From the NCBI GenBank assembly GCA_035546775.1, contig DASZWD010000034.1, positions 1 through 62,391 on the forward strand: 62,391 nucleotides of DNA. Reading direction: 5' to 3'. The notes beneath the pieces are model-generated. The model did not search any database. It saw nothing but the letters and a program-made list of their open reading frames with translations, and was not told the origin of the DNA. The stretch is from Acidimicrobiales bacterium (GTDB lineage Bacteria; Actinomycetota; Acidimicrobiia; Acidimicrobiales; JACCXE01). The position numbers and the translations under genes are program-made. Shown piece by piece: positions 9,510-18,195 of this stretch (position 1 is its first letter; the number at the start of each line of letters is the position of its first letter).

Positions 9510-10173
9510 CCGCGCCGCGGCCACCGCGTTGCTGGTGGCGGTCGTCGCGCTGAGCGCGCTGGCCGTCGTGCGTCACGATGCCGATCGGCTGCGGGCGTAT
9601 TTCGAAGTGGTCGGTGCGCTGGTGGCGCTGACGATCTGGGCCGACCGCGCCGCGCACTTCAGCCGCGCGCTGGTGGCGGCGCTGACGTCGGTGGCGATCC
9701 TGCACCTGGTCGGCGGGTTGATGACGCCCGTGGGCGACGCGCCGACGTTCTACGAGACGTGGATCGTCAACGGTGTGTTGAAGTTCGACCAGGTGGTGCA
9801 CGCCTACGGCACGGCGGTGCTCACCGTCGCCTGCGCCCGCTTGGTCGTCGGGCTGCTCGGGCCGGTGGTGCGGCGCGGCGCCGGCCTGGCGTTCGTGGCG
9901 GCGCTGATGGCGTGCGGGTTGGGGGCGTTGAACGAGCTCGTGGAGTTCTTGTTCGGTCTCAACAATGCGCACCTGCACGCCGGCGGCATGGAGAACACGG
10001 GATGGGACTTGGCCTTCAACCTGCTCGGCGCGGCGATCGGGGCGGTTCTGCTAGTGAGTACGACCCATGACGAACACGACGCTGGACATGCCGGACGGGC
10101 GGACGCTGGGCTACGCGGACTACGGGCCGGCCGACGGCGTGCCGGTGCTGTGGTTTCACGGCGGGCCGGGTAG
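9496..10173 (+). CDS. DUF2238/YjdF-like integral membrane protein
   Basis: A 225-residue protein with about six hydrophobic segments. The pattern KFDQVVHAYGTA, GLGALNELVEF and a closing WDLAFNLLGAAIGA with its acidic and His residues resembles the YjdF/DUF2238 family of unknown function. It starts with GTG at 9496 inside the lipoprotein gene. The frame runs 107 bases into the next gene, giving a charged tail with no membrane character, so the conserved part ends near residue 190. Confidence 0.75.
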   Translation: MLARNRAAATALLVAVVALSALAVVRHDADRLRAYFEVVGALVALTIWADRAAHFSRALVAALTSVAILHLVGGLMTPVGDAPTFYETWIVNGVLKFDQVVHAYGTAVLTVACARLVVGLLGPVVRRGAGLAFVAALMACGLGALNELVEFLFGLNNAHLHAGGMENTGWDLAFNLLGAAIGAVLLVSTTHDEHDAGHAGRADAGLRGLRAGRRRAGAVVSRRAG

Positions 10174-10945
10174 CCGGCTCGAACCGAAGGGCGTGGCGGG
10201 CGACGCCGCCGCGCTCGGGCTGCGGCTCGTCGGCATCGACCGGCCGGGGTACGGGTTGTCGACGCCGCGGCCGGGGCGCACGATCGCGTCGGTCGTGCCC
10301 GACGCGCTGGCCGTCGCCGACGCGTTGGGCGTCGAGCAGTTCTACGCGGTGGGCGTGTCGACGGGCGGGGCGTACGCGCTGGCGACGGCGGCGATCGCGC
10401 CCGACCGCGTGCGCGGCGTGGTCGCGTGCTGCGCGTTGACCGACCTGCGCAACGCGTCGGTGAAGTCTGCGATGGTCGCCATGACGGACTGGTCGAAGAT
10501 CTTCGACGCGTCGTCGCGCGACGAGGCGCTGGCGCTGGCGGCCGAGCAGTTCGGCGAGGACGGGACGAAGCTGGCGGACCCCGCGGCGATGTCGGAACAG
10601 TCGATCGCGCTCGCGCCGCAGGACGAGAAGCTGTTCGCCGACCCGACCTATCTCATTGACATGCTCGAAGGTCTGCCGGCGATGTTCGTGTGGGGCGTAC
10701 AGGGCTACGCCGATGACCGCCTCGCCGACGGGCCGGGTTGGGGCAGCTTCGACGTCGAGGCGGTGCGGTGCCCGGTGGTCGTGCTGCACGGGTCAGCGGA
10801 CACCATCTGCCCCGTTCTGAACGCGCACGCGACGGCGGCAATCGTGCCGGGCGCGTCGCTGCGGTTGACGCCCGACGACGGGCACTTCAGCATCGTGCGT
10901 CACGTGCCGGGCGTACTCGCCGAGATGGTGGCGGGCGCGGCGTGA
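10067..10945 (+). CDS. alpha/beta-hydrolase
   Basis: A 292-residue alpha/beta-hydrolase fold protein. It has the oxyanion HGGPGSR segment (about residue 31), the nucleophile elbow GVSTGGAY (about 98), an Asp in HGSADTICP and the catalytic His in DDGHFS near the C terminus. It is probably a soluble esterase or related hydrolase; substrate unknown. It begins inside the DUF2238-like gene and its TGA overlaps the GTG of the crotonase gene, so the genes from 8796 to 11679 are probably co-transcribed. Confidence 0.9.
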   Translation: MTNTTLDMPDGRTLGYADYGPADGVPVLWFHGGPGSRLEPKGVAGDAAALGLRLVGIDRPGYGLSTPRPGRTIASVVPDALAVADALGVEQFYAVGVSTGGAYALATAAIAPDRVRGVVACCALTDLRNASVKSAMVAMTDWSKIFDASSRDEALALAAEQFGEDGTKLADPAAMSEQSIALAPQDEKLFADPTYLIDMLEGLPAMFVWGVQGYADDRLADGPGWGSFDVEAVRCPVVVLHGSADTICPVLNAHATAAIVPGASLRLTPDDGHFSIVRHVPGVLAEMVAGAA

Positions 10946-11679
10946 TCACGGTGACGCGTGACGCGTCGCTCGAGGGGCTGGTCACGATCACGCTCGACCG
11001 GCCCGAGAAGCTGAACGCACTGAGCGTGGAGTTGCACGACGCGCTGCAACCGGTGCTGGTCGAGTTGGAGACCGACCCGACGGCACGGGTGGTGGTGTTG
11101 ACCGGCGCCGGGCGGGCCTTCTCGGCGGGGGCGGACTTGTCGTCGCGGCGGTCGTCGAAGCCGGTAAACGACATCGACCGGTTGCAGCGGGCGCATTTGG
11201 GCGGGCGCACGACGGAGTTGCTCGACCGGCTGCCGCAGGTGGTGATCGCGTCGATCAACGGGCTGGCGGTGGGTGGCGCGGTGGTGTTCCTGACAGCGTG
11301 CGACATCCGGTTGGCGGCGGCGTCGGCGTGGTTCTCGATTCCCGAGGTGGAACTCGGGATGCCCTTGACGTGGCAGGCGATCCCGCGGTTGATGCGCGAG
11401 TTGGGACCGGCGCGCACCAAGGAGTTGGTGATGGCGTGCGAGCGGTTCTCGGCGCAGGACGCGGAGAGGTGGGGGTTCGTGAACCGCGTGTATCCCGACG
11501 GGGAGTTGGCGGGCGAGACGCGGGCGCTGGCGGAGCGGCTGTTGTCGATGGACACCCTGGCGTTGTCGCTGACGAAGGCGGCGTGCGCGGCGGCGGCCAA
11601 CACGATGGTGACGGTCGACACGAACTGGGCGGACCCCGAGCTGATGCTGCACACGTACCGGCGCATGCGCGACCGCTAG
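10942..11679 (+). CDS. enoyl-CoA hydratase/isomerase (crotonase) family protein
   Basis: A 245-residue crotonase-fold protein with the two oxyanion-hole segments AFSAGADLSS (about residue 61) and NGLAVGGAV (about 106), plus FSIPEVELGMPL where one catalytic Glu normally lies. The start is the GTG at 10942, overlapping the hydrolase stop (GTGA); the longer upstream frame is a shadow of the hydrolase. It probably hydrates or isomerises an acyl-CoA; the exact reaction is not certain. Confidence 0.9.
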   Translation: MITVTRDASLEGLVTITLDRPEKLNALSVELHDALQPVLVELETDPTARVVVLTGAGRAFSAGADLSSRRSSKPVNDIDRLQRAHLGGRTTELLDRLPQVVIASINGLAVGGAVVFLTACDIRLAAASAWFSIPEVELGMPLTWQAIPRLMRELGPARTKELVMACERFSAQDAERWGFVNRVYPDGELAGETRALAERLLSMDTLALSLTKAACAAAANTMVTVDTNWADPELMLHTYRRMRDR

Positions 11680-11952
11680 CGCGCGCACGGGGCGGCGCGG
11701 CGGCGCCAGCCGCCGGCGGTCGCCGACGGTCGCCGACGGTCGCCGCCGCAACGAGCACGCACTCCGGCGGTGGGGGTGAGACCACTGGTTGCTTAAGTAC
11801 CTAGATCGAACAGTGGGACGCGACGCCGCTGCACTGTTACACCCCCTATCTACAGTGGCAGTGCAACACACCCCACGTTGGGACATCGGTTTGGTGAGCG
11901 CTCGTGAGTCGCCGCCCTTTTGTGACTGAACACGAAGGGACGCGATCCAGAA
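11680..11952 (+). promoter_or_regulatory. intergenic region with inverted repeats upstream of the DUF7662 gene
   Basis: The first part is very GC-rich, with a near-tandem GGTCGCCGAC unit around 11718-11745. Further on, TGCACTG (11830-11836) and CAGTGCA (11859-11865) form an inverted repeat, with nested CACTGT/ACAGTG arms, a plausible operator. A purine-rich GAAGGGA about 13 bases before the ATG at 11953 may be the ribosome-binding site. No gene is seen. Confidence 0.35.
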
Positions 11953-12564
11953 ATGCACGTCGACCACAGCACGCCGGAGGCCCGGGGCGAACGGACCTGG
12001 ACCATGGTCACCCTGCGCGACGCCATCGAGCGCTACGAGGAGATGCTCACCGCCTCGGAACTCAAGCGGGCGACCCGCCACCACTACGTCGACCACGCCA
12101 CCCGCTTCCTCGACTGGGTCGAAGGCAAGTACGCGCCCCGCGTCACCAAACGCGACAAGCCCCAGGGCTGGCGCTATGGCGTCGAGTCGCGCTCGAAGTA
12201 CGACCCGCTCTACCACTACCTGCGCGGCCAAGCCGACGTCGCCGTGCGCCTCTCGTTTCGCCGCATCGAGGACATCCTCGGCCTCAAGCTGCCGCCCTCG
12301 GCGCGCCAGTACCACCACTGGTGGGCCAACGACACGACCGGCAACCACTCCCAAGCGGCGTCGTGGTTGCGCGCCGGGCGCCGCGTCACGCAGCTCGACC
12401 TCATCGAGCAACGCGTGATCTTCATCGCAGCCGAGCGCGACCCCCGCAGCGGCGTCATCGCCATGCGCCCCAGCCTGCGCGACACCGAGGACCGGCTAGC
12501 TCTCCTTGGAGCGGCGGCCGACGGCGAAGCCAGCGACGAAGGCGAAGACGACAGCAACGAGTGA
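11953..12564 (+). CDS. DUF7662-type protein with an integrase-SAM-like N-terminal segment
   Basis: A 203-residue protein. Residues about 18-62 (TLRDAIERYEEML, LKRATRHHYVDHATRFLDWVEG) look like the SAM-like core-binding region of tyrosine recombinases, without a catalytic domain. Residues about 85-160 carry YDPLYHYLRGQ, IEDILGLKLPPSARQYHHWWAND and SQAASWLRAGRRV, which I match to the DUF7662 group often found beside restriction or mobile genes. The tail is acidic. It is convergent with qcrB and overlaps it by 69 bases. A DNA-binding role is inference. Confidence 0.7.
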   Translation: MHVDHSTPEARGERTWTMVTLRDAIERYEEMLTASELKRATRHHYVDHATRFLDWVEGKYAPRVTKRDKPQGWRYGVESRSKYDPLYHYLRGQADVAVRLSFRRIEDILGLKLPPSARQYHHWWANDTTGNHSQAASWLRAGRRVTQLDLIEQRVIFIAAERDPRSGVIAMRPSLRDTEDRLALLGAAADGEASDEGEDDSNE

Positions 12565-13938
12565 CCCGTCCCCCCGCAACCAGGACCGGCGCACCGGGCC
12601 CGGCGACGACGCCGGCGCCACCGGCGGCACCGCCGGCACCCGCCGCTTTACGTGCTGCAACTCCCGGCACAACCGCCACGTCGCGGCGTAGACCACCACG
12701 GGCAACGCCAGCACGAGCACCCGCAGCGTGAAGGTCACATCCGGCACGGCGACGTTGAGCTTGGTGGCGATGATGTCCTGCGAACCGGCCACGAACAGCA
12801 CGCCGTAGAACGTCAGCGTTGCGGCGCCCACGGCGGTGCGCACCGGCCGGTCCCGCGGCGAGTTGAGCAAGTGGTGATCGCGGCGCCCCTCCCCCGTCAG
12901 TCGCTGCTCGAGGAACGGCCACGCGTACAGCAGTCCGAACGTCACGCTAGGCAGCACCACCGCGGGCCAGAACACCTCGGACACGCTGAACCCGAAGGCG
13001 TGGATGCGCCAGCCCGGGAACAAGCGCAGCGCGCCTTCCAGCCAGCCCATGTACCAGTCGGGTTGCGCGGCCGTCGACGTCGCCGCGGGCCGGTACGGCC
13101 CGTAGAGCCACACCGGGTTGATCTGGGCGAAGGCGCCGAGGGCAGCGCACACGGCGAACACGCCGCACACGAGACCGATCGAGCGCGCCGCGTACGTCGG
13201 CCACAGCCGCGAGCCCACGACGTTGTCCTCGCTGCGCCCGGGCCCGGCGAACTGCGTGTGCTTCTGGCGCCACATGATCCCGAGGTGGGCGCCGATCAGC
13301 CCGAGGATCAGCAGCGGCACGACGAACACGTGCACCACGAACAGCCGCGGGATGATCGCCTCCTGGGGGAACTCGCCGCCGAAGACGAGGAACGCCAGCC
13401 ACGAACCCACGACCGGGATGCTCAGCAAGACGGCATTGGCGATGCGCAAACCCGTGCCCGACAGGAGGTCGTCGGGCATCGAGTAGCCGGCGAACCCGTT
13501 GAGGATGGCGAGCACCAACAGCGTGACGCCCACCATCCAGTTGACCTCGCGCGGCCGGCGGAACGCGCCGGTGAAGAACACGCGGCACAGGTGCACCACG
13601 ATGGCGCCGACGAACACCAGCGCCGCCCAGTGGTGGATCTGGCGGATGACGAGACCAGCGCGCACGTCGAAGCTGATGTGCAGCGTCGACGCAAAGGCTT
13701 CGGACACGTGCACGCCGTTGAGGGGCATGTAGTGGCCGTGGTAGACGACCTCCTTGCCGCTCGGGTGAAAGAAGAACGTGAGGTAGACGCCCGTCACCAG
13801 CAGCACGAGGAAGGCGTAGAGCGCCAGTTCTCCGAACATGAAGGTGAAGTTGTCGGGAAAGACCTTGTCGAGCGACTCGTCGGTGAACTTGGCGATCCGC
13901 AGCCGCGAATCGAAGAAGCGGTAGAGGCGGTCGATCAT
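12496..13938 (-). CDS. qcrB: cytochrome bc1 complex cytochrome b subunit
   Basis: A 480-residue membrane protein of the menaquinol:cytochrome c reductase. Heme-ligand helices are visible as QIHHWAALVFVGAIVVH followed by FFTGAFRRPREVNW, and as VVHVFVVPLLILGLIGAHLG; the quinol-site motif appears as PDWY, the actinobacterial variant. An extra hydrophobic helix lies at the C terminus. The ATG at 13938 overlaps the ctaG-like stop by 4 bases. It is last in the operon, separated from the Rieske and cytochrome c genes, unlike the usual qcrCAB order. Confidence 0.92.
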   Translation of the reverse strand: MIDRLYRFFDSRLRIAKFTDESLDKVFPDNFTFMFGELALYAFLVLLVTGVYLTFFFHPSGKEVVYHGHYMPLNGVHVSEAFASTLHISFDVRAGLVIRQIHHWAALVFVGAIVVHLCRVFFTGAFRRPREVNWMVGVTLLVLAILNGFAGYSMPDDLLSGTGLRIANAVLLSIPVVGSWLAFLVFGGEFPQEAIIPRLFVVHVFVVPLLILGLIGAHLGIMWRQKHTQFAGPGRSEDNVVGSRLWPTYAARSIGLVCGVFAVCAALGAFAQINPVWLYGPYRPAATSTAAQPDWYMGWLEGALRLFPGWRIHAFGFSVSEVFWPAVVLPSVTFGLLYAWPFLEQRLTGEGRRDHHLLNSPRDRPVRTAVGAATLTFYGVLFVAGSQDIIATKLNVAVPDVTFTLRVLVLALPVVVYAATWRLCRELQHVKRRVPAVPPVAPASSPGPVRRSWLRGDGSLVAVVFAFVAGFAVGRRSKES

Positions 13939-14504
13939 GCGGGCTCCAGTGCCAGCCAGCGGCCGAAGCTGACGACGGCGACCGCCAGGTACACCGCGCC
14001 GCCGACGGACCACATCACGACGCCCGCCAGTTGCTGGTCGGCCAGCGTCGGCGCCACCGCGTACCAGGGACGCGGCGCCAGCGTCATGGCGACACCCAGC
14101 GCCATGCCCGGCATCGACGCCAGGAACAGCACCGGCGCCACCGCCGGGCGCAGCGCGGGCGCGGCGCCGAAGAGCACGGCGAAGAACGCGTAGCCCGCCG
14201 CCAGCATCGACAGGTGCTCGACGCCGTGCAGCGCCTCGGAGCGCACCGCGGCGTCGAAGGGCCCGGGCAGGTGCCACACCAGCATCACCGCGGCGTGCAC
14301 GACGGCGGTTGCGGCGACCGCGCCGAGGCGGAAGGGGCGCCGCGCCCGCAGCGGCCACCCGAGCGCCAGCAGCAGCGGGGCGACGTAGAGCCACACGATG
14401 TGCTCGGCCATGTGCACCGCCAGGTTGGTGTCGCCGGTGTGCAACGCCAGCGCGCCCGCCATCGCCCCCGCGGCGCCGAAGCGCCACCCGGCGCGCCTAG
14501 CCAC
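13935..14504 (-). CDS. cytochrome c oxidase assembly protein, CtaG/caa3 type
   Basis: A 189-residue membrane protein with about five or six helices and His residues on the helix faces (HMAEHIVWLYVAPLLLALGWP, HLPGPF, EHLSMLAAGYAFF). These match the bacterial CtaG (caa3) family implicated in copper delivery to cytochrome oxidase. The GTG at 14504 overlaps the previous gene's end by 8 bases and its own stop overlaps qcrB. The position inside the oxidase operon supports an assembly role. Confidence 0.8.
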   Translation of the reverse strand: MARRAGWRFGAAGAMAGALALHTGDTNLAVHMAEHIVWLYVAPLLLALGWPLRARRPFRLGAVAATAVVHAAVMLVWHLPGPFDAAVRSEALHGVEHLSMLAAGYAFFAVLFGAAPALRPAVAPVLFLASMPGMALGVAMTLAPRPWYAVAPTLADQQLAGVVMWSVGGAVYLAVAVVSFGRWLALEPA

Positions 14505-14832
14505 AGCGGTGACTCCCGAGGGCGACGACCATCAGCCCTTCGCCGAGGATCAACAGCGCGTTGGTGAGCGAGACGAGCACGCCGAGCTGGCCCAAGAAGC
14601 GCTTGTAGTCGACGAGCTCGCCGCGCCGCAGCGGCACCGACGCCAGACCGGCGCCGGCCAACGCGCCCGCCGCGGTCACCGCGGTGATGAGGTGCAGCAC
14701 CCACACCCGGGTCGAGCCAGTGCAGGTCGTGCGGGTCAGCGCCGCCTCCGACACGAGGTGCAGCATCCACAGCCCCGTGGTGCCCAGCAGCGGATACCAC
14801 AGCTCGAACAGGTCGGCGATCAACGGACCCAC
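14497..14832 (-). CDS. small membrane protein of the oxidase operon (111 aa)
   Basis: The chosen GTG at 14832 lies inside the end of the subunit III gene (13-base overlap), typical of coupled genes. The product has three hydrophobic helices (LLGTTGLWMLHLVSEAAL, VWVLHLITAVTAAGALAGAG, LGVLVSLTNALLILGEGLMV) and a His in the first two. I do not recognise a family. Its place between ctaE and the ctaG-like gene suggests an accessory subunit or assembly factor, by context only. Confidence 0.7.
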   Translation of the reverse strand: MGPLIADLFELWYPLLGTTGLWMLHLVSEAALTRTTCTGSTRVWVLHLITAVTAAGALAGAGLASVPLRRGELVDYKRFLGQLGVLVSLTNALLILGEGLMVVALGSHRCG

Positions 14833-15410
14833 CTCGGCGCCAGGAACATCGCCGGGAACACGAAGAGCCACACCACGTCGACGAAGTGCCAGTACAGCGA
14901 GAACACCGACACGCTGACGCGCCGTCCCGTGTCGTAGCGCCCGAACCACGCCTTGGCTTGGATCACGCCGCTCATCACCAGCGCCACGCACACGTGAGCG
15001 AGGTGCAGCCCGATGATCGTGTAGTGCAGCGACGCGTAGGTGTTGTCGCGCCAGCCGAAGTGCAGTTCGTGGAAGTCGTAGAAGCTGTAGGCCACAAAGG
15101 CCGCGGCCATCACGAAGGCCAGCGCGGTGAGCACCTTGAACTGTGTGACGCGGCCGCGCTCGATGGCGTGCTCGGCGGCGATGACCGGCAGGCTGCTAGT
15201 CCACAGCACGACGCTGAACACCAGGGCGAGGCCGAGCTTCGGCTCCTCGATGCCGACCGGCGGCCACTGCTTCGACTGCGCCATCACGAAGAAGTTGGCC
15301 GACAGCAGCAAGGCGAAGATCGTCGACTCCGTGGCGATGGTCACGACCATCCCCCACCACGCGATCGGGTAACTCCGCTGCTGCTGCTGCGGCAGTGCGA
15401 CCGTCGTCAT
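14820..15410 (-). CDS. ctaE: cytochrome c oxidase subunit III
   Basis: A 196-residue protein with five predicted helices. It shows the subunit III pattern WWGMVVTIATESTIFALLLS, the central YSFYDFHELHFGW, then HYTIIGLHLAHV and SLYWHFVDVVWLFVF at the C terminus. The start ATG at 15410 overlaps the end of ctaD by 4 bases. Subunit III stabilises the oxidase core and its proton uptake side. Confidence 0.93.
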   Translation of the reverse strand: MTTVALPQQQQRSYPIAWWGMVVTIATESTIFALLLSANFFVMAQSKQWPPVGIEEPKLGLALVFSVVLWTSSLPVIAAEHAIERGRVTQFKVLTALAFVMAAAFVAYSFYDFHELHFGWRDNTYASLHYTIIGLHLAHVCVALVMSGVIQAKAWFGRYDTGRRVSVSVFSLYWHFVDVVWLFVFPAMFLAPRWVR

Positions 15411-17269
15411 ACGAGGTCGGACTCCGTGTGCCAGGTCCACCAGCCGACGGCCACCGCGATGCCCGCGGCGGCGAGCCACGTGCACACGGTGGCGTCGATG
15501 AGCAGCCCGACGAAGAACAACGCGATCGCCGCCGCGCACAGGAACGGCACCAGCGTTTCGGGCGGCACGATGAGTTCACCCTCAGGCCGGGTGTCCATGC
15601 CGTGGGTGACCGTGGCGGTGCGCGTCGCCGGTATCGGCTGGCTCGCCAGCGCGGCATCGTCCCACAGCGGGTGGCGGCTTTCGACGACGGGCAACTCGGC
15701 GAAGTTGTATTCGGGCGGCGGCGACGTGGTCGACCACTCGAGCGAGTCGGCGTCCCACGGGTTCGCCGGCGCCGTGCGCGGCCCGCGCCGCGACGCGATG
15801 AACGCCCACAGCGAGATGCCCGTCCCCAGACCGAAGAAGCCCGACGCGATGCTCACCAGCATGTTGAGCCCGTTCCAGCCGAGACCGTCGTGGTACGTGT
15901 AGATGCGCCGCGGCATGCCGAGGAAGCCGAGGATGTGCATAGGGAAGAACGTCAGGTTGAACGAGACGAACATCACCCAGAAGCTCCACTTGCCGAGGCG
16001 CTCCGACAGCGGCCGGCCCGTCATCTTGGGCAGCCAGTAGTACATCGCCCCGAAAATGGGGAACACGACGGCCCCGTTGAGCACGTAGTGGAAGTGGGCG
16101 ACGACGAAGTAGCTGTCGGTCACCTGCCAGTCGAAGGGCATCACCGCCACCATCACGCCGGTGATGCCGCCGAGCAGAAAGATCAGCAGGAAGCCGATGC
16201 AGAACAGCATCGGCGTCGTCAGCTGCACCTTGCCCTTCCACATGGTGGCGATCCAGGCGAAGAACTGGATGCCGCTGGGCAGCGTCACCAGCAGGCTGAC
16301 GCCGGAGAAGAACGCCAGCGCGAGGGCGGGCATGCCGGTGGCGAACATGTGGTGCACCCACACGCCGAAGCTGATGAAGCCCACGCCGACGAGGGCGGCG
16401 ACAACCCAGAAGTAGCCGGCGAGGGGCCGGCGCGAGAACACCGGCAGGATCTGGCTCACCATGCCGGTGGCCGGCACGAACAGGATGTACACCTCGGGGT
16501 GGCCCCAGAACCAGAACAGGTGCTGGTACAGCAGGACGCTGCCGCCGAGGGCCGGCACGAAAAACGCAGTGCCGAAGATGCGGTCGAGTTCGAGCAGCCC
16601 CGCGGCGAGCGTCACCGCCGGCACGGCGAAGATCACCATCATCGAGAACACGAGCATCGACCACACGAAGATGGGCATGCGGTTGACGCGCATGCCCGGC
16701 GCCCGCAGCTTGAAGATCGTGACGATGAAGTTGATGGCGCCGACCGTCGTCGAGATACCGAGGAACACGACGGCGAGGCCCCAGAAGTCGAGGTTGATGC
16801 CGGGCGAGTAGTTGGAGTTCGTCATCGGCACGTAGGCGAACCAGCCGCCGTCGGGCACGCGACCCACGAGATAGCTCGAGTACAGGAACACGCCGCCGAG
16901 CAGGAAGATCCAGTAGCTGAAGGCGTTGAGCCGCGGGAAGGCCATGTCGCGGCTGCCGATCATCAGCGGCACGAGGTAGTTGCCGAACCCCGCCAGCACC
17001 GGCGTGTTGAACAGGAAGATCATGGTGGTGCCGTGCATGGTGAACAGCTCGTTGAACTGCTGCGGACCCACGAGGTGGTTGTTCGGCACCGCCAGCTGGC
17101 CGCGCATCGCCAGCGCCGTCAGCCCGGCGATGAAGAAGAACACGAAGGACGTGTAGATGTAGCGCAGCCCGATGCGCTTGTGATCGACGGTGGTGAGGAA
17201 GCCGGTGATGCCGGGCGCGTCCTCCCACAGTTCTTCGAACTCGGCGTCGGGTTCGGTCAGCACCGCCAT
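15407..17269 (-). CDS. ctaD: cytochrome c oxidase subunit I with a fused subunit-IV-like tail
   Basis: A 620-residue heme-copper oxidase catalytic subunit that reduces O2 to water. Motifs are TMHGTTMIF (low-spin heme ligand), WGHPEVYIL (CuB His, cross-linked Tyr and the proton-channel Glu), WVHHMF (CuB) and HFHYVLNGAV (heme a3 and heme a ligands). The presence of HPEVY marks an A-type enzyme. After the last canonical helix the chain adds about 80 residues with two more hydrophobic segments (FLCAAAIALFFVGLLI, LAAAGIAVAVGWW), like a fused small subunit IV. Confidence 0.95.
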   Translation of the reverse strand: MAVLTEPDAEFEELWEDAPGITGFLTTVDHKRIGLRYIYTSFVFFFIAGLTALAMRGQLAVPNNHLVGPQQFNELFTMHGTTMIFLFNTPVLAGFGNYLVPLMIGSRDMAFPRLNAFSYWIFLLGGVFLYSSYLVGRVPDGGWFAYVPMTNSNYSPGINLDFWGLAVVFLGISTTVGAINFIVTIFKLRAPGMRVNRMPIFVWSMLVFSMMVIFAVPAVTLAAGLLELDRIFGTAFFVPALGGSVLLYQHLFWFWGHPEVYILFVPATGMVSQILPVFSRRPLAGYFWVVAALVGVGFISFGVWVHHMFATGMPALALAFFSGVSLLVTLPSGIQFFAWIATMWKGKVQLTTPMLFCIGFLLIFLLGGITGVMVAVMPFDWQVTDSYFVVAHFHYVLNGAVVFPIFGAMYYWLPKMTGRPLSERLGKWSFWVMFVSFNLTFFPMHILGFLGMPRRIYTYHDGLGWNGLNMLVSIASGFFGLGTGISLWAFIASRRGPRTAPANPWDADSLEWSTTSPPPEYNFAELPVVESRHPLWDDAALASQPIPATRTATVTHGMDTRPEGELIVPPETLVPFLCAAAIALFFVGLLIDATVCTWLAAAGIAVAVGWWTWHTESDLV

Positions 17270-18195
17270 CAGCGCAGCCCTTCCAGGTAGGCGACGAGGG
17301 CGTCGACGTCGGCCTTGGACAGGTCGAAGGGCGGCATCACGTTGCCCCGCTTGACGGCTTGGGAGTCACGGATCCACGCCGCCAGGTTCGCCGGCGTGTT
17401 GCGCACAGTGAGCGCGCCCAGCCAGCGCCGCTCGCCGAGGTCGGTCAGGTCGGGGCCGACGTTGCCGCGGCTGACGCCCTTGATCGTGTGGCACCCGGCG
17501 CACGCTTCGCGCGTGAAGACGCGCTGGCCGGCGTCCTGCTGCTCGTTGGTGGGCGTGGGCATCACCGCCGCCTGGCGCGTCAACCAGCGGTCGAACGCCT
17601 GCGGCGCCATGGCGATGACGGCGAAGCGCATATTGGCGTGCTGGATCGAGCAGTACTCGGCGCACTCACCGAGGTACGTGCCGGGCTTGGTGACCGTGAG
17701 GTGCAGGTAGTTGGTCTGGCCGGGAATGGTGTCGACCTTGCCGGCGAGGTCGGGCACCCAGAACGAGTGGATGACGTCGCCGCTGTCGAGGCGGAACGTG
17801 ATCGGCCGGCCGACGGGCACGCGGATCTCATTGGCGGTGCGCACGTCCACGCTCGGGTAGTGCACGTCCCAGAACCAGCGCTTGGCCACAACTTCGATCT
17901 GCACACCGGTGCGCGACGACGCGTCGGCCTTCACCGTCGTCTGCACGGTGAGCACGGCGACGACGAAGAGGATGACGAGGGGCATGACGATGCCGCCGCC
18001 GACGATGACGGCGTTCTCGCGTCGACCGTCGCCCTCGGGGCCCCCGCGCCGGAAGCGGCCGCGCAGCACGGCGACGACCACGAGCGTGCCCACGACGACG
18101 TACACCGCCGCGCCCAAACCGAAGATGGCCCACCACAGGCCGGCGATGTCGTGGCCCTGGCTGCCGGCGCCGTGCAGGATCGACGGGCCGTTCAT
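17269..18195 (-). CDS. ctaC: cytochrome c oxidase subunit II with C-terminal cytochrome c domain
   Basis: A 308-residue protein with two N-terminal helices, then the CuA cupredoxin domain with an upstream ligand His in DVIHSFWVP and the cluster CAEYCSIQHANM. The chain continues into a c-type cytochrome domain with CAGCH (about residue 235) and an NVMPPF axial Met segment. So this is a caa3-like subunit II carrying its own electron-entry heme. No lipobox is seen. The ATG at 18195 overlaps the Rieske gene's end by 4 bases. Confidence 0.93.
   Translation of the reverse strand: MNGPSILHGAGSQGHDIAGLWWAIFGLGAAVYVVVGTLVVVAVLRGRFRRGGPEGDGRRENAVIVGGGIVMPLVILFVVAVLTVQTTVKADASSRTGVQIEVVAKRWFWDVHYPSVDVRTANEIRVPVGRPITFRLDSGDVIHSFWVPDLAGKVDTIPGQTNYLHLTVTKPGTYLGECAEYCSIQHANMRFAVIAMAPQAFDRWLTRQAAVMPTPTNEQQDAGQRVFTREACAGCHTIKGVSRGNVGPDLTDLGERRWLGALTVRNTPANLAAWIRDSQAVKRGNVMPPFDLSKADVDALVAYLEGLR

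Noticed and set aside
11718-11745. GGTCGCCGAC direct repeats as a possible origin or iteron site
   Set aside because: Only two or three GC-rich copies, no A/T-rich partner and no replication gene nearby.
15395-17290. 631-codon plus-strand frame opposite ctaD
   Set aside because: Antisense shadow; the minus strand encodes a complete heme-copper oxidase subunit.
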